Positions 7,665-15,816 of a stretch of DNA of 44,789 nt are shown here, in pieces. This DNA is from Haloferax denitrificans ATCC 35960 (GTDB lineage: Archaea > Halobacteriota > Halobacteria > Halobacteriales > Haloferacaceae), in NCBI RefSeq assembly GCF_000337795.1, contig NZ_AOLP01000007.1, forward strand, positions 1-44,789, written 5' to 3'. Position 1 is the first letter of the stretch. The number at the start of each line of letters is the position of its first letter. The notes below the pieces were generated by a model that searched no databases, was not told where the DNA came from, and saw only the letters and a program-made list of their open reading frames with translations. The translations under genes and the position numbers were made by a program.

Positions 7665-9410
7665 ATGGCATCCGAAGACCGCTTTCGCCCCGCCGTCGAC
7701 CTCGCGGACCTCCGCGAGTCGGGCCGCGAACTGGTCGCGCTGGACGGGCGCTCTATCGCCCTCTTCGACCACGAGGGCTCCGTCAGGGCCGTCGACAACG
7801 CTTGCCCGCACATGGGTTTCCCGCTCGTCCGCGGCTCCGTGGACGAGGGCGTGCTGACTTGCCACTGGCACCACGCCCGGTTCGAACTCTCCTGCGGCGA
7901 CACGTTCGACCCGTGGGCCGACGACGTGCGGACCTACCCCGTGGAGGTGCGCGACGGGACGGTCTACGTCGACCCGAACCCCGACTCGGACGAACCACCG
8001 GCGGTCCGCTGGTCGAACCGGCTGGAAGACGGCCTCGAACAGAACCTCCGGCTGGTCGTCGCGAAGTCCGTCATCGGCCTCCTCGACGCCGGCGTCGAGC
8101 CGACGGAGCCGCTTTCGACCGGCGTCCGGTTCGGCTGTCGCTACCGGCGCGACGGCTGGGGGTCGGGGCTCACCATCCTGACCGCGATGGCGAACGTCCT
8201 CCCCGACCTCGACCCCGACGACCGAAAGCGGGCGCTCTATCAGGGGCTCGTCCACGTCGCGGGCGACGCCTCCGGCGAACCGCCGCAGTTCGAACAGGAC
8301 GCCCTCGGCGCGACCGACACCGACTTCGACCGCCTGCGGTCGTGGTTCCGCGAGAACGTCGAGGTTCGCGACCCCGACGGCGCGGAGCGCGTCCTCCGGA
8401 CCGCAATCGCGGCCGGCCACGACGACGCCGAACTCGCCGGCATGGTCGCCGCCGCGGCCACCGACCACCGCTACCTCGACACGGGGCACGTCCTCGACTT
8501 CGTCAACAAGGCCTGCGAGGCGCTCGACCACGTGGGCTGGGACCGCGCCGACGAGGTCCTCCCGAGCCTCGTCCGCGGACTCGCCCGCGCCGACCGGGCC
8601 GAGGAGTCAGCCGAGTGGCGGCGACCAATCGACCTCGCGGACACGCTCGACGACGTGTTCGCTGACCTCGACGACCACGTCGCCGCCGGCGCGGGCGAGA
8701 CGTGGTCCTCCCCGGACGACCTGCTCGACACCCTCCTCGGCGACGACCCGCACGTCATCGTCGACGCGCTGACCGAGGCGATTCGAAGCGGCGCGACGCC
8801 CGCCCAACTCGCCGATGTCGTCGCCTTCGCCGCCGGCACGCGGGTCGCGAGGTTCTCGACGACCAACGAGTTCAGCGACTGGAACACGGTCCACCACACG
8901 TTCACCTACGCCAACGCGGTCCATCGACTCGCCGAGCGGACGGGCGCGAGAGAACTCTACCGCGGCGCGTTCGACGCCGCCGTCAACGTCTACCTCGACC
9001 GGTTCCTGAACACGCCGCCGGCACCGCTTCCCGACCCGGACCCCGACGCCGACCCGTCGGAGGCACTCGAAACGCTGTCCGCGGCGTTCGACGCCGAGGG
9101 GCGGGTGAACGACGCCGGCCGGGCGGCCGCGGGGTTCCTCGACGGCGGGGGCGACCCGGCGAGGCTCCGGCGCGAACTCGGGGGCGCTCTCCTCCGCGAG
9201 GACGCCGGTTTCCACACCTATCAGGCGCTCGAAGCGGGGTTCGAACAGGCGGCGACGCGGCCGCCCGAGGAGGCGCGGACGCTTCTCGTCGGCGTCGCGC
9301 GCTACCTCGCGGCGCACTCGCCGACGCGCCGGGAGCGAGAACAGACGTTCGGCATCGCCGCGCGACTCCAGCGCGGCGAGTCGGTGTACGGCGAAGACGC
9401 CGACATCTGA
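7665..9410 (+). CDS. Rieske [2Fe-2S] protein with large uncharacterised helical C-terminal region
   Basis: This is a 581-residue protein. Residues about 10-105 are a Rieske domain of the ferredoxin type, with ligands C47-P-H49 and C66-H-W-H69, so a 2Fe-2S cluster is expected. No signal peptide or membrane helix is seen. The remaining 470 residues are predicted helical and include conserved-looking His/Glu patches: CEALDHVGW near 284 and SDWNTVHHTFTYANAVH near 403-419. No oxygenase catalytic domain is recognised. It could be an electron-transfer module fused to a metal-binding or heme-oxygenase-like helical domain; that is inference. An in-frame ATG at 7590 exists but would place the start upstream of the TATA-like box. 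Confidence 0.85.
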   Translation: MASEDRFRPAVDLADLRESGRELVALDGRSIALFDHEGSVRAVDNACPHMGFPLVRGSVDEGVLTCHWHHARFELSCGDTFDPWADDVRTYPVEVRDGTVYVDPNPDSDEPPAVRWSNRLEDGLEQNLRLVVAKSVIGLLDAGVEPTEPLSTGVRFGCRYRRDGWGSGLTILTAMANVLPDLDPDDRKRALYQGLVHVAGDASGEPPQFEQDALGATDTDFDRLRSWFRENVEVRDPDGAERVLRTAIAAGHDDAELAGMVAAAATDHRYLDTGHVLDFVNKACEALDHVGWDRADEVLPSLVRGLARADRAEESAEWRRPIDLADTLDDVFADLDDHVAAGAGETWSSPDDLLDTLLGDDPHVIVDALTEAIRSGATPAQLADVVAFAAGTRVARFSTTNEFSDWNTVHHTFTYANAVHRLAERTGARELYRGAFDAAVNVYLDRFLNTPPAPLPDPDPDADPSEALETLSAAFDAEGRVNDAGRAAAGFLDGGGDPARLRRELGGALLREDAGFHTYQALEAGFEQAATRPPEEARTLLVGVARYLAAHSPTRREREQTFGIAARLQRGESVYGEDADI

Positions 9411-9473
9411 GGCCGCGTCGAGGTCGTCGCATCGACCCTTGAGGCTATTGTCGTCGCCATCGGCTCTTTTCGC

Positions 9474-10508
9474 CTACTGCTCGGCGATTCGCTCGCCGGC
9501 GTCGACGCCGCTCCAGAGCGCGGCGTGGACTCGCCCCTCGCCGACCGTCCAGTCGCCCGCGAAGTAGAGGCCGTGAGACTCGCCGCGACGGAGTATCTCG
9601 CGGTCGGCGACGCCGTCGGGGAGCGCGTATCGCCAGCCCTGGTCGTCCACCCAGTCGGGGTCGCGCAGGCGCTCGTCGTCGAGGAGTTCGGCGACCATGC
9701 CGGCGACCTCGTCGGCCGCGTCGTCGAGGGGGTCGTCGTAGTGCGCCTCGGACCACTCCGGGCTCGGCTGGACGACGAGCAGGCTCTCGCCGTCGGGGAC
9801 GTGGCCCTCCTTGCACTCCTCGCGGGCGACCCAACCGACCGGGTGGGTCTTGTCCGGGTTGACGAGGGCGTACCACGGCTCCTCTCGCTCGAAGGGGTAG
9901 TGGAGGACGACGGTCCGAATCGTCCGGTACTCGACGCTCCCGATGGCCTCGCGGAGCGCGACCATGCACTGGTCGCCCCAGCCCATCTCGGTGAGAATCC
10001 CGGCCGTCTGCGGGGCCGGCGGCGTCAGAAGCACCGAGTCGAACGGGCCGTGGCGCGTCCCCGCCTCGTCGACGACGGACCAGTAGCCGCTGTCGGGGTT
10101 GTGGTCGATTGCGGCGACGCGCGTCTCCCGCTCGACGGTCGCCTCGGTCTCCGCGAGCAGGCGCTTGGCCAGTTGGGTGATGCCCTCGGTCCACGTCCAC
10201 TTGTGTTGGTCGCGGGCGTCGCCCTCGGAGATGACGCCGTCGCCGTCGAACGTCCAGACCGGCTCGTCCACGTCGACCAGCCCGTCCGCGCCCAGTCCGC
10301 GGACGAGCCGCTCGGTGCGGCGGTCGTAGTCTTTCACGTAGTTCGCGCCGTGGTCGTACCGACAGCCGTGTCGGCGGCGCGTCGCGGCGCGCCCGCACAC
10401 GCCGCGGCTCTTCTCGAGAATCGTGACGTCCGCGTTCGCCTCGCGGAGCGCGTAGGCCGCGCCAGCCCCAGCGGCCCCGGCTCCGACGATGCACACGTCG
10501 CGAGTCAT
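9474..10508 (-). CDS. renalase-like FAD-dependent oxidoreductase
   Basis: This is a 344-residue flavoprotein. The N-terminal Rossmann motif GAGAAGAGAAYALRE (residues 9-23), the LEKSRGVCGRAATRR segment and the DHGANY motif match the renalase / NAD(P)/FAD amine-oxidase-like family. The C-terminal GLYFAGDWTVGEGRVHAA block is the second FAD contact. Proteins of this family oxidise unusual NAD(P)H isomers or amines; the substrate is not evident. The single ATG start fits the beta strand that must precede the dinucleotide motif. It is divergent from the HAD hydrolase gene, with about 156 bp between them. Confidence 0.9.
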   Translation of the reverse strand: MTRDVCIVGAGAAGAGAAYALREANADVTILEKSRGVCGRAATRRRHGCRYDHGANYVKDYDRRTERLVRGLGADGLVDVDEPVWTFDGDGVISEGDARDQHKWTWTEGITQLAKRLLAETEATVERETRVAAIDHNPDSGYWSVVDEAGTRHGPFDSVLLTPPAPQTAGILTEMGWGDQCMVALREAIGSVEYRTIRTVVLHYPFEREEPWYALVNPDKTHPVGWVAREECKEGHVPDGESLLVVQPSPEWSEAHYDDPLDDAADEVAGMVAELLDDERLRDPDWVDDQGWRYALPDGVADREILRRGESHGLYFAGDWTVGEGRVHAALWSGVDAGERIAEQ

Positions 10509-10664
10509 CTCGCCACCCCGCGTGTGAGTCCAGCCAGCATCGGCTACAACTGCGGCTTCGAGGCGCTAAAAGACTCGCAACGCGGCGGGATTGGGGACCG
10601 TGTTCGCGCCCGCGGCCGCGACCGGAGGCGAAAACGATTCACGTCGCGCCGCCGGAGTCGGGGT

Positions 10665-11396
10665 ATGTACGACTCGGTCATCTTCGACCACGACGGCGTG
10701 TTGACGACGCTCGTCGAGCTTTCGCCCCTCCGCGACGCGACGTGGGACGCCTTCGCCGAACTCGGCGTTTCGGACCCCGACCCGGAACACGTCGAGCAGG
10801 TGGTCATCCACGTGTCGCCCGAGGACGTGCGCGCCGCCGCCGACCCCTACGACATCGACCCCGAGACGCTGTTCCGCGTCCGCGACGAACGCCAGTCGGC
10901 CGCCCAAAAGCGGGCCATCGCCGACGGGCAGAAGGTCCCCTACGACGACTTCGACGCGCTCCGCCGCATCGACGCCCCGATGGGCATCGTCTCCAGCAAC
11001 CAGCAGGCGACCATCGACTTCGTCGTCGACCACCTCGACGCCGGCGACCTGTTCGGCACCGCCTACGGCCGCGAGCCCTCGATGACGAGCCTCCACCGCA
11101 AGAAGCCCGAACCCTACTACCTCGAACGCGCCATGGCCGACCTCGGCGTCGAGTCGCCGCTTTTCGTCGGCGACAGCGACAGCGACATCGCCGCCGCCGA
11201 GGCCGCGGGCGTCGACTCCGCGTTCATCCGCCGGGGGCACCGCGCCGACCACACGCCGACGCCCGACCCGACCCACGAAATCGCCGGTCTCGACGACCTG
11301 CTCGAACTCGACGGCGTCCCCGTCGTCGGCGACGCGTCCGCCGCGTCGGGTCCGGCGGCCGACGGCGGCCGCGAGGGCGAAGGACGGACGCGGTGA
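10665..11396 (+). CDS. HAD-superfamily hydrolase (phosphoglycolate phosphatase-like)
   Basis: This is a 243-residue protein with all four HAD motifs: FDHDGVL with nucleophile D8 and acid D10, SSNQQ (motif II), the Lys of HRKKPEPYY (motif III) and VGDSDSDIAAAEAAG (motif IV). A helical cap lies between motifs I and II. It is probably a small-molecule phosphatase. The ATG at 10665 is chosen because the nucleophile strand begins three residues later. The Gly/Ser/Asp-rich tail of about 25 residues runs into the next gene, with stop and start overlapping as GTGA. This suggests translational coupling to the aldo/keto reductase. Confidence 0.9.
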   Translation: MYDSVIFDHDGVLTTLVELSPLRDATWDAFAELGVSDPDPEHVEQVVIHVSPEDVRAAADPYDIDPETLFRVRDERQSAAQKRAIADGQKVPYDDFDALRRIDAPMGIVSSNQQATIDFVVDHLDAGDLFGTAYGREPSMTSLHRKKPEPYYLERAMADLGVESPLFVGDSDSDIAAAEAAGVDSAFIRRGHRADHTPTPDPTHEIAGLDDLLELDGVPVVGDASAASGPAADGGREGEGRTR

Positions 11397-12169
11397 GCCT
11401 TTCGCTCCCCCGTATCGGGCTCGGGACGATGGGCCTCGACACGGCCGACGAGGCCGCCGCCGTGACGACGGCGCTGGAACTGGGCTACCGCCACGTCGAC
11501 ACCGCACAGATTTACGGGAACGAGGCGGTCGTCGGCGACGCGCTCGCGGCGGCGGACGTGCCCCGCGAGGACGTGACGCTCGCCACCAAGGTCTGGGCGG
11601 ACAGCCTCGCGCCCGCCGACGTGCGCCGGACGACCCACGAGAGCCTCGACCGACTGGGGACCGACTACGTCGACCTCCTGTACGTCCACCGCCCCATCGA
11701 CACGTACGACCCCGAGGCGACGCTTTCCGCCTTCGACGAGCTCGTCGACGACGGCCTCGTCCGCGGCGTCGGCGTCAGCAACTTCACGGTCGCCGAGTTG
11801 GACGTGGCGCTCGACCTGCTCGACGCGCCGCTCGTCGCCCACCAGACGGAGTTCCACCCGCTGTTCCAGCGCCCAGAACTCCTCGACCACGCCGAGGAAC
11901 GCGGCTACGACGTGGTCGCGTACTCGCCGCTTTCGGGGGGCCGCGTCCGCGAGGTGGACGAGGTCGCCGCGGTCGCGGAGAAACACGGTGTGACGCCCGA
12001 GGCGGTGAGCCTCGCGTGGCTGGCCGCGAAGGGGTTGTGTCCGATTCCGAAGGCGTCGAGCGAGCGTCACCTCCGGGCGAACCTCGACGCCGTCTCGCTG
12101 GAACTCGACGCGGCCGACGTGGCGACCATCGACAGTATCGAATCTGAAGTCGAACTGTTCCCTGAGTAA
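11393..12169 (+). CDS. aldo/keto reductase
   Basis: The 258-residue protein starts at a GTG overlapping the previous stop. The AKR catalytic tetrad is present: D36 and Y41 in HVDTAQIYGNE, K66 in ATKVW and H99 in YVHRP. The C-terminal NADPH-binding block IPKASSERHLRAN is also intact. It lacks long C-terminal loops, like short prokaryotic AKR5-type reductases such as 2,5-diketo-gluconate reductase. It should reduce an aldehyde or ketone with NADPH in the cytoplasm. An ATG 12 codons downstream (11429) would cut off the first beta strand with the GLGTMG motif, so GTG is preferred. Confidence 0.92.
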   Translation: MSLSLPRIGLGTMGLDTADEAAAVTTALELGYRHVDTAQIYGNEAVVGDALAAADVPREDVTLATKVWADSLAPADVRRTTHESLDRLGTDYVDLLYVHRPIDTYDPEATLSAFDELVDDGLVRGVGVSNFTVAELDVALDLLDAPLVAHQTEFHPLFQRPELLDHAEERGYDVVAYSPLSGGRVREVDEVAAVAEKHGVTPEAVSLAWLAAKGLCPIPKASSERHLRANLDAVSLELDAADVATIDSIESEVELFPE

Positions 12170-12226
12170 CGGGTCGAGCGCCCGACGACGCCGAGAAAAT
12201 CTCAATTTCGATACCAGTCCCGGAAC

Positions 12227-12236
12227 GATTATAATA
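12227..12236 (+). promoter_or_regulatory. TATA box for the KaiC-like gene
   Basis: GATTATAATAC lies 21-30 nt before the ATG at 12257, in a small AT-rich stretch between two GC-rich genes. It fits an archaeal core promoter giving a leaderless transcript. Confidence 0.6.
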
Positions 12237-12256
12237 CGGCGGGCGAGTGTCCGACC

Positions 12257-12961
12257 ATGCGGATTCCGAGTGGGGTAAGCGGGTTCGACGAGCTCATCCA
12301 GGGTGGTTTCCTCCCGCGCCGACTGTACGTGCTGAGCGGACCGCCGGGGAGTGGGAAGACGACGTTCACGGCGCAGTTCATGGCCGAGGGACTTCGCAAC
12401 GGCGAGAAGTGCATGTACATCACCATGCACGAGACCGAGGACGAACTCATAAACGACATGTCGGGGTTCGACTTCGGGTTCGAGACGCTCGCCAGCTCCG
12501 AGGGCTTTCACTTCGTCAACCTCGTGAGCCCGAAGGGGAAACACATCCTCAACCAGTTCTCCCAGAGCGGGGGCTCGTCGAGCGTCCAGAGCCTCACCGA
12601 CAAAATCGTCGCGTTCGTCAACTCCCGGCAGGTCGACCGGCTTGTCATCGACTCGACGATGTTGCTCCGGCTGTTTTTCGCCAACGGCTCCGAGGAGATG
12701 ACGCGGTTTCTGACGGCGCTCAAGCAGGGCGACGCCACGACGCTTCTCATCTCCGAGATGACCGACCCCTCGTCGTACTCCGACGAGCACTTCCTCGCCC
12801 ACGGCGTGGTGTTCTTCCACAACTATCTGGAGGCGACGGGAATGACACGCGGCATTCAGGTCATCAAGATGCGCGGGTCGAACATCGACTGCAACATCCG
12901 CTCGATCGAGTTCACCGACAACGGGCTGGTCGTCGACCCCCGTTCGAAGGTCGACCTCTGA
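12257..12961 (+). CDS. KaiC-like RecA-superfamily ATPase
   Basis: This is a 234-residue single-domain KaiC-like protein. It starts with IPSGVSGFDELIQGGF, the hallmark of the family, followed by Walker A GPPGSGKTT (K34), the HETE segment with catalytic Glu near 59-61 and Walker B RLVIDS (D near 132). Archaeal one-domain KaiC-like ATPases work in signalling or regulate partner proteins rather than keeping a circadian clock; which applies here is unknown. The next gene starts 13 bp downstream on the same strand and is probably cotranscribed. Confidence 0.9.
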   Translation: MRIPSGVSGFDELIQGGFLPRRLYVLSGPPGSGKTTFTAQFMAEGLRNGEKCMYITMHETEDELINDMSGFDFGFETLASSEGFHFVNLVSPKGKHILNQFSQSGGSSSVQSLTDKIVAFVNSRQVDRLVIDSTMLLRLFFANGSEEMTRFLTALKQGDATTLLISEMTDPSSYSDEHFLAHGVVFFHNYLEATGMTRGIQVIKMRGSNIDCNIRSIEFTDNGLVVDPRSKVDL

Positions 12962-12974
12962 GGAATCCATAACC

Positions 12975-13394
12975 ATGTACGAACGGGTCTACGGGACGGA
13001 CTGGCAGACGATATCGGACGAGGAGGCCATCCGCCGGATGTACGCCCTCGGCGTCTCCAGCGCGCTCGGCCACCCGAACCGGGGGGAGTTCGAGCGCATC
13101 CGCCGGCAGGCCGGCACCGCCTACGGCCGGAGCGTCCTCCAGCTCGCCTTCGAGGAGGGCAAACAGCGCGTCGCCCGCAACGAGTCGGAGTACGACTCGA
13201 AACAGGACGTCTGGGAGGCGCTCGTCGACGAGGAGACGACGCCCGCCACGACGGGCCGCGCCGACGTGACGATGCAGAAGCCGACGGACAAACAGGGCAT
13301 CCCCGACGCCGTCGGCCGAGCGTCCGTCCTCGATGGCGGCGGCGGCGACGACTTCGCTCGGATTCGACTCCCGGAGTTCCTCCGGCGCGGGTAG
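12975..13394 (+). CDS. hypothetical protein downstream of KaiC-like ATPase
   Basis: The 139-residue protein belongs to no family I recognise. The first 80 residues look like a compact helical domain (EEAIRRMYALGVSSALG, then EFERIRRQAGTAYGRSVLQLAFEEGKQ). The last 60 are charged and probably flexible. No signal peptide or membrane segment is present. Only 13 bp separate it from the KaiC-like gene, so it is a good candidate for its dedicated partner. The helical N-half with an alternating hydrophobic pattern would suit a protein-binding role; this is inference. Confidence 0.75.
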   Translation: MYERVYGTDWQTISDEEAIRRMYALGVSSALGHPNRGEFERIRRQAGTAYGRSVLQLAFEEGKQRVARNESEYDSKQDVWEALVDEETTPATTGRADVTMQKPTDKQGIPDAVGRASVLDGGGGDDFARIRLPEFLRRG

Positions 13395-13457
13395 CCGGCC
13401 ACACCGCCGACGCGGGTAGCCGACGGGCCTTTGGGCGTCCGAGCCCTCTTTCGACCC

Positions 13458-13859
13458 ATGAGCGACAGCGAATTCAGTCTCTCTGAGTCCGAGTGGCGCG
13501 AGCGACTTTCGGAAGACGCCTACCGCGTCCTCCGCGAGCAGGGGACGGAACCGCGGTTCTCCGGCGAGCACGTCGACCGGAGCGACGACGGCGTCTACCG
13601 GTGTGCCGGCTGTGGGACCGAACTGTTCGACTCGGAGACGAAGTACGACTCCAACTGCGGGTGGCCGAGCTTCTACGCCGCCGAGGACTCGAACATCGAG
13701 CTTCGGCGCGACCTGAGCCACGGCATGGACCGCACCGAAGTGGTCTGTTCGGCCTGCGGCGGCCACCTCGGCCACGTCTTCGACGACGGCCCGGAGCCGA
13801 CCGGCAAGCGCTTCTGTATCAACTCGGTCGCGCTCGACTTCGAGGCGGACGAGGAATAG
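13458..13859 (+). CDS. msrB: peptide-methionine (R)-S-oxide reductase
   Basis: This is a 133-residue MsrB. The zinc site is C49-x-x-C52 and C97-x-x-C100; CGWPSF (C67) and the catalytic RFCINS (C120) are both present. It reduces R-methionine sulfoxide in oxidised proteins, with C120 attacking and C67 probably resolving. The start at 13458 gives MSDSEFSLSESEW, the normal haloarchaeal N-terminus. The preceding in-frame ATG at 13431 would add an arginine-rich stretch without family support. No msrA is visible in the window. Confidence 0.95.
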   Translation: MSDSEFSLSESEWRERLSEDAYRVLREQGTEPRFSGEHVDRSDDGVYRCAGCGTELFDSETKYDSNCGWPSFYAAEDSNIELRRDLSHGMDRTEVVCSACGGHLGHVFDDGPEPTGKRFCINSVALDFEADEE

Positions 13860-13913
13860 CAATCGCGGGCGACGGCGCCCCGACGAGCGCCGACCCGACG
13901 AGTCACACGTTCC

Positions 13914-14366
13914 TCACGCCGAACTCTGATACGTGAGGAACGTCACGGCGACGGCCGCAAAGAGGTCGGGCAGGAACGTGAACGGACCCAGCCCGCTCCC
14001 CCTGAACCCGAGGAAGAGCGACGCCAGCGGGTTCGACGTGAGGGCGTACAGGAGCAGTGCCGCCGTAAAGAGGAGCAGGCTCAGGGTAAAGCGGTTCGGA
14101 AGCTCCCGGTAGAGCATCGCGTAGGTGGCCGCGAGGAACCCGAGCACGACGAGGTTGTACGTCGAGACGAACAGTTTCAACTGGACGAACAGGTCCGGGA
14201 TGGGCGGGCCGCCGGGGCCGCCCGGCTTGTGCGGGCCGAACAGGTCGGGGGCGAACCACGCGACGAGCTCGGGGGTGAACCACGTCGCGAGCGCCGCGAC
14301 GGCGAGCGAGACGCCCACGACGACGGCGGTTCGTCGCAGGGGGTCTCGGTTGGCCGCGTCGCTCAC
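13914..14366 (-). CDS. four-helix membrane protein, paired with wHTH regulator
   Basis: The 150-residue protein has four predicted membrane helices (about 13-31, 63-85, 93-112 and 126-146). A Gly/Pro-rich loop (HKPGGPGGPPIP) lies between the first two. It starts at a GTG that overlaps the stop of the upstream winged-helix gene by 4 bp, so the two should be co-translated. Pairs of a small wHTH protein and a four-helix membrane protein are frequent in haloarchaea; their function is unknown, possibly membrane-stress sensing. No catalytic motif is seen. Confidence 0.8.
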   Translation of the reverse strand: MSDAANRDPLRRTAVVVGVSLAVAALATWFTPELVAWFAPDLFGPHKPGGPGGPPIPDLFVQLKLFVSTYNLVVLGFLAATYAMLYRELPNRFTLSLLLFTAALLLYALTSNPLASLFLGFRGSGLGPFTFLPDLFAAVAVTFLTYQSSA

Positions 14367-14671
14367 GCGCCGTCACCCCCCGCGGAGACGTCGGTCAAGT
14401 TGGCCTTTCGAGCCACCTCGTCGAGCACGTCGAGGTTGGCTTCCATCCGGTCGGTCAGAAAATACGTCTTTCCGTAGTTGTCGCCCATTGTCATCAACAC
14501 GTTGTTCTCGACGAGGAGTTCCAGGTGGTGCTGTGTCGTCTTGTAGTCGAGGTCGAGTTCGTTCGAGAGTTGGTTGGCGTTCATCGGCATGTCGTCGAGC
14601 GCGCGGATGATTCGCAGGCGGTTCCGACCCCCGCGCGATCCGCCGATTAGCCACCACAGCACACGTCGCAT
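14363..14671 (-). CDS. winged-helix (ArsR-like) transcriptional regulator
   Basis: This 102-residue protein is almost entirely a winged helix: RLRIIRALDDMPMNANQLS (helices 1-2), then ELDLDYKTTQHHLELLVEN, with the recognition helix around YKTTQHHL, then the wing VLMTMGDNYGKTYFLTD. No metal-binding Cys pair is present, so arsenic or metal sensing by ArsR-type ligands is not supported. It is cotranscribed with the membrane protein at 13914-14366, with overlapping stop and start. A TATA-like box lies about 25-33 nt upstream of its ATG. Confidence 0.88.
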   Translation of the reverse strand: MRRVLWWLIGGSRGGRNRLRIIRALDDMPMNANQLSNELDLDYKTTQHHLELLVENNVLMTMGDNYGKTYFLTDRMEANLDVLDEVARKANLTDVSAGGDGA

Positions 14672-14695
14672 CCGGGTAAACCGACAAATCCGGAC

Positions 14696-14704
14696 GTATT
14701 AAAA
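14696..14704 (-). promoter_or_regulatory. TATA box for the wHTH/membrane protein operon
   Basis: Read on the minus strand, TTTTAATAC lies 25-33 nt before the ATG at 14671 and stands out from the GC-rich context. Confidence 0.55.
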
Positions 14705-14754
14705 CGGCGGGCCTCCCGTCCGCGCCGGCGGAGGCCCGCGGTGATTCGCACGTG

Positions 14755-14830
14755 GCGGGGTGAGGGGGCGTTCAGTGGGTGAGGGGTGTTTAGCAGGGGG
14801 CGTTTCGTGAGGGGTTCGGGGGAGTGAGCC
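14755..14830 (+). other. G-run-rich intergenic tract
   Basis: The plus strand carries at least seven runs of three to five G separated by short spacers. The tract lies between the stop of the secreted repeat protein (14940) and the regulator operon promoter. It meets the loose pattern for a G-quadruplex. No ORF or RNA gene is recognised in 14705-14939. Confidence 0.4.
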
Positions 14831-14939
14831 GATTCACGGCGGGTGGTTCGACGATGGCGGTCTCGGTGGGTCGTCGCGGGTGAATCGACGTGGGGAGTGG
14901 TGTGCGTGGGGGGAGTCGTCAGCGGGGGGAACGCGGGCG

Positions 14940-15566
14940 TCAGTTACCGCGCGGCCCGAAGCCGCCGCGGCCGCCCGCGCGGACTTGGACACCGTCGCGG
15001 TCTCGGTCGCGGTCGCCGACGCCATCGCCGTCACAGGCGAGCGCCGGCGTGTCGACGCCGAACTCGTCGAGCGTCTCGTGGACGGCGGTTCGAATCTCGT
15101 CGGTCGTCGCGCCGTCGGCGCGCATCTCGGCGACGAGCGTTTCGAGTTCGGCGGCCTGTTCATCGGTCAGGTCGAGTCGCTCCGTGGCGTAGAGCGCCGG
15201 GTCGGGAAGCAGGCCGGCTTCGTCGACGCCGAACTCGGTGAGTTTCTCGTGGACGGCGGTCCGAACCTCGTCGGTCGTCGCGCCGTCGGCGCGCATCTCG
15301 GCGACGAGCGTCCGAATCTCGTCGGTCTGTTCGTCGGTCAGGTTGTAGCGGTCTTGCAGGCGGTCGCCCGGCGCGTACCGGGTTTCGTTGGCGGCCCCAG
15401 CGAAGGGGCCGTGCCAGCCGCCGTCAGCTCTGACGGCGGTCCCGTCGGTCGCTTGGACGGCGTCCGACGCGTGCGTCTGGACTGCGAGGCCGGCGGCGGC
15501 CGCCGTCCCCGCGAAGACGAGCGAGGCGACGACGAGCGCAACCCCGAGCGTTGTGAGTCTGGTCAT
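14940..15566 (-). CDS. secreted protein with duplicated LTDEQ (Spy/CpxP-like) repeats
   Basis: This is a 208-residue protein with a Sec-type signal sequence (residues 1-25, hydrophobic VALVVASLVFAGTAAAA). Two copies of a 47-residue unit follow, at residues 74-120 and 131-177, each starting LTDEQ and continuing with EMRADGATTDE. The LTxxQ opening resembles the Spy/CpxP fold of periplasmic stress proteins. The C-terminus has DGDGVGDRDRDRDG, similar to thrombospondin-3-like calcium sites, then a Gly/Arg-rich end. GGAGGA lies close before the ATG. The neighbouring wHTH/membrane pair may be related, but separate promoters are likely. Function is inferred only. Confidence 0.85.
   Translation of the reverse strand: MTRLTTLGVALVVASLVFAGTAAAAGLAVQTHASDAVQATDGTAVRADGGWHGPFAGAANETRYAPGDRLQDRYNLTDEQTDEIRTLVAEMRADGATTDEVRTAVHEKLTEFGVDEAGLLPDPALYATERLDLTDEQAAELETLVAEMRADGATTDEIRTAVHETLDEFGVDTPALACDGDGVGDRDRDRDGVQVRAGGRGGFGPRGN
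15036..15347 (-). repeat. internal duplication encoding the two LTDEQ units
   Basis: The two 141-nt units (15207-15347 and 15036-15176) are offset by 171 nt and nearly identical over the stretch encoding AEMRADGATTDE. The high nucleotide identity suggests a recent or homogenised duplication. Confidence 0.8.
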
Positions 15567-15816
15567 AATCTGTTCCTCCGTCTTATCCGACGCTCAGCGG
15601 CTAAAAGAGGATTTTCCGAACTCGAACACGAGTCCACCGTGAATCCGCCCAGAGTTAGGCCCAAATTACGCCGGAAACCCCCCGCCAGACGCGGCAGACC
15701 GCGGGGCGCGCGCGGCGCTCCGAGAACACCGGTATCGGGGTGGTAGGACGTGTCTAACGGAGGTCTGTGGTGAGTAGCCGACACGTACCAAACTAGGGTG
15801 ACGGCGTAAGGAGAGT

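Noticed and set aside
11117-12976. 619-codon open frame on the minus strand
   Set aside because: It runs antisense across three well-supported genes (HAD hydrolase, aldo/keto reductase, KaiC-like) and has no domain motif.
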